The translations under genes were made by a program, and so were the position numbers. This document shows positions 6,837 to 7,684 of a DNA stretch of 7,684 bases, piece after piece. Position 1 is the stretch's first letter. Every line of letters begins with the position of its first letter. The notes below the pieces were generated by a model. It was not told the DNA's origin. It ran no database searches and saw nothing but the letters and a program-made list of their open reading frames with translations. The stretch lies in NCBI GenBank assembly GCA_938048925.1, contig CALITV010000248.1, forward strand, positions 1 to 7,684. Direction: 5' to 3'. This DNA comes from an uncultured bacterium (lineage in GTDB: Bacteria > UBP6 > UBA1177 > JAKLFG01).

Positions 6837-7684
6837 GCGGTGTTCCCAATCTGTTTTGCAAGGATGAGATAGCGCTGGTATATCCGGGCTCCCATGTGGG
6901 CCGCGGCGTGGTTCATCGCCTTGTTCGATTCGAGTATCCATGACATCTCGACGGTGCGGTAGCCGGCTGCCTTGGCGTCGTGAAGGAGTCGGTGGTACAT
7001 CAGTGCGTCGAGGCCGAGGAGCCGGTGTTTCTTTAGGGTCCCCATCAGCATGACGCGGAAGCGATCGATATACCTCTTGCGGTTGAAGACGAGACGGAAG
7101 AAGTAACGGCTGAGAAGCGATCCGCTGCGATTCTTGACGAGTATTTGATTGATGTCGGGCATCGCAACCATGAATGCCGCCGGTTCGTCGTCGAGAAAGA
7201 CCAGATAGGTGATCGGAAGATCGACGATAAGTTTCAATTCGTCGGCCATAGCCGTTATTTCGCGATCGGTCATTGGTACATAGCCCCAGTTGTCGCGCCA
7301 CGCCTCGTTGAATATCTTCAGGATGATGTCGATATCGCGGCGCAGGTTCTTGAGGTCAATGTGGCGCACTGAGAGGCGGTCACCGTATTTCGCGACCAGT
7401 TTCTCGTCGCGGTTGTGAAATTCGGGAGGTAGATCCTCCGGCTCTTCGAGTATCCAACTGTTGAGCCGTTGTTCGTCATGGTACCCGGCGTCGCGAAAGA
7501 AATCAGGGTAGTAGGGCATGGTATGGGGATTCATCAGGAAGGGAAGAGCATCGTTTCCCTCGACGGTGAAGCCGGGTGAGTCGTGATTGGTGGTAAAGTT
7601 CATCGGTCCGATGATCCGTTCGTATTTCCGGGCCCTCAACCAGTTTTCGGCTGTTTCGATGAGGGCACGGGCCGCCTCGTGGTC
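6833..7684 (-). CDS. GNAT-fold acyltransferase-like protein, 5' end outside window
   Basis: The frame is open to the right edge of the window, reading DHEAARALIETAENWLRARK before the first possible TTG at 7639, so the gene is truncated by the window and its true start lies outside. The visible 283 codons look like the middle and C-terminal part of a protein of the GNAT superfamily, of a group often annotated only as hypothetical or N-acetyltransferase. Segments I associate with that group: RIIGPMNF (7595-7618), MPYYPDFFRDAGY, NEAWRDNWGYVPMT, LVFLDDEPAAFMVAMPDIN, and the end motif SWILESN (6923-6943) followed by MGARIYQRYLIL. No membrane segment or signal peptide is visible in this part. Acyl donor and acceptor are unknown. 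It is the first visible gene of the operon, and its TGA overlaps the SDR start by 4 bases. Some relatives act in lipid or sphingolipid chemistry, but that is inference here. Confidence 0.75.
   Translation of the reverse strand, partial: DHEAARALIETAENWLRARKYERIIGPMNFTTNHDSPGFTVEGNDALPFLMNPHTMPYYPDFFRDAGYHDEQRLNSWILEEPEDLPPEFHNRDEKLVAKYGDRLSVRHIDLKNLRRDIDIILKIFNEAWRDNWGYVPMTDREITAMADELKLIVDLPITYLVFLDDEPAAFMVAMPDINQILVKNRSGSLLSRYFFRLVFNRKRYIDRFRVMLMGTLKKHRLLGLDALMYHRLLHDAKAAGYRTVEMSWILESNKAMNHAAAHMGARIYQRYLILAKQIGNTA

Larger units (their letters stand above)
2887..7684 (-). other. Operon: GNAT-like, SDR, wbpD, wbpE, flippase
   Basis: Five minus-strand genes are packed without gaps. The junctions, in order of transcription, are ATGA overlap at 6833-6836, a single C between TAA and ATG at 5849, GTGA overlap at 5273-5276 and ATGA overlap at 4170-4173. 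No promoter or terminator can be placed between them, so one transcript and coupled translation are expected. The promoter must lie beyond the right edge. The set suits cytoplasmic synthesis of an activated amino sugar followed by export of a lipid-linked glycan; the role of the first two genes in this is unproven. Confidence 0.85.

Noticed and set aside
6837..7301. N-terminal extension of the SDR gene to 7301
   Set aside because: It lies wholly inside the GNAT-like gene in another frame and is rich in Arg/Ser/Pro. The Rossmann motif begins right after the ATG at 6836.

Overview
The window looks like a stretch of chromosome from a Gram-negative bacterium of fairly high GC content (by eye in the high 50s percent). 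I cannot name the organism. The gene set (S1 ribosomal protein next to a threonine-degradation pair, then a nucleotide-sugar/flippase operon) is chromosomal and housekeeping-like. No phage, IS, CRISPR, tRNA or rRNA sequence is visible. Coding density is very high: the largest gap without a gene is about 99 bases (588-686).

Right-pointing block (1-2881): the 3' end of rpsA (two C-terminal S1 RNA-binding domains, cut by the left edge), then tdh (SDR-type L-threonine 3-dehydrogenase) and kbl (2-amino-3-ketobutyrate CoA ligase, PLP-dependent), 17 bases apart. Tdh oxidises L-threonine to 2-amino-3-ketobutyrate. Kbl splits that unstable product with CoA into glycine and acetyl-CoA, so the pair is a complete two-step threonine-to-glycine route.

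Left-pointing block (7684-2887): a compact operon on the minus strand, read from right to left. It holds a GNAT-fold acyltransferase-like protein (5' end cut by the right edge), an NAD(P)-dependent SDR of the extended epimerase/dehydratase type, a WbpD-like hexapeptide N-acetyltransferase, a WbpE-like sugar aminotransferase and a Wzx-like polysaccharide flippase. Three of the four junctions are 4-base stop/start overlaps and the fourth has a 1-base spacer, so the genes are very probably co-transcribed and translationally coupled. WbpE and WbpD are consecutive steps toward UDP-GlcNAc(3NAc)A, a di-acetamido uronic acid of O-antigens and capsules, and the flippase would move a lipid-linked glycan containing it across the inner membrane. 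WbpA, WbpB, WbpI, glycosyltransferases and a polymerase are not in the window.

The two blocks converge, with only 5 bases between the kbl and flippase stop codons and no visible terminator. The least explained part is the operon head (5850-7684). A GNAT-like protein and an SDR are fused to the sugar genes by overlaps but have no assigned step in the WbpA-B-E-D pathway. Both resemble, at family level, enzyme types known from bacterial ceramide synthesis; that link is a hypothesis only. Otherwise the window holds recognisable families, and I see no clearly new system.
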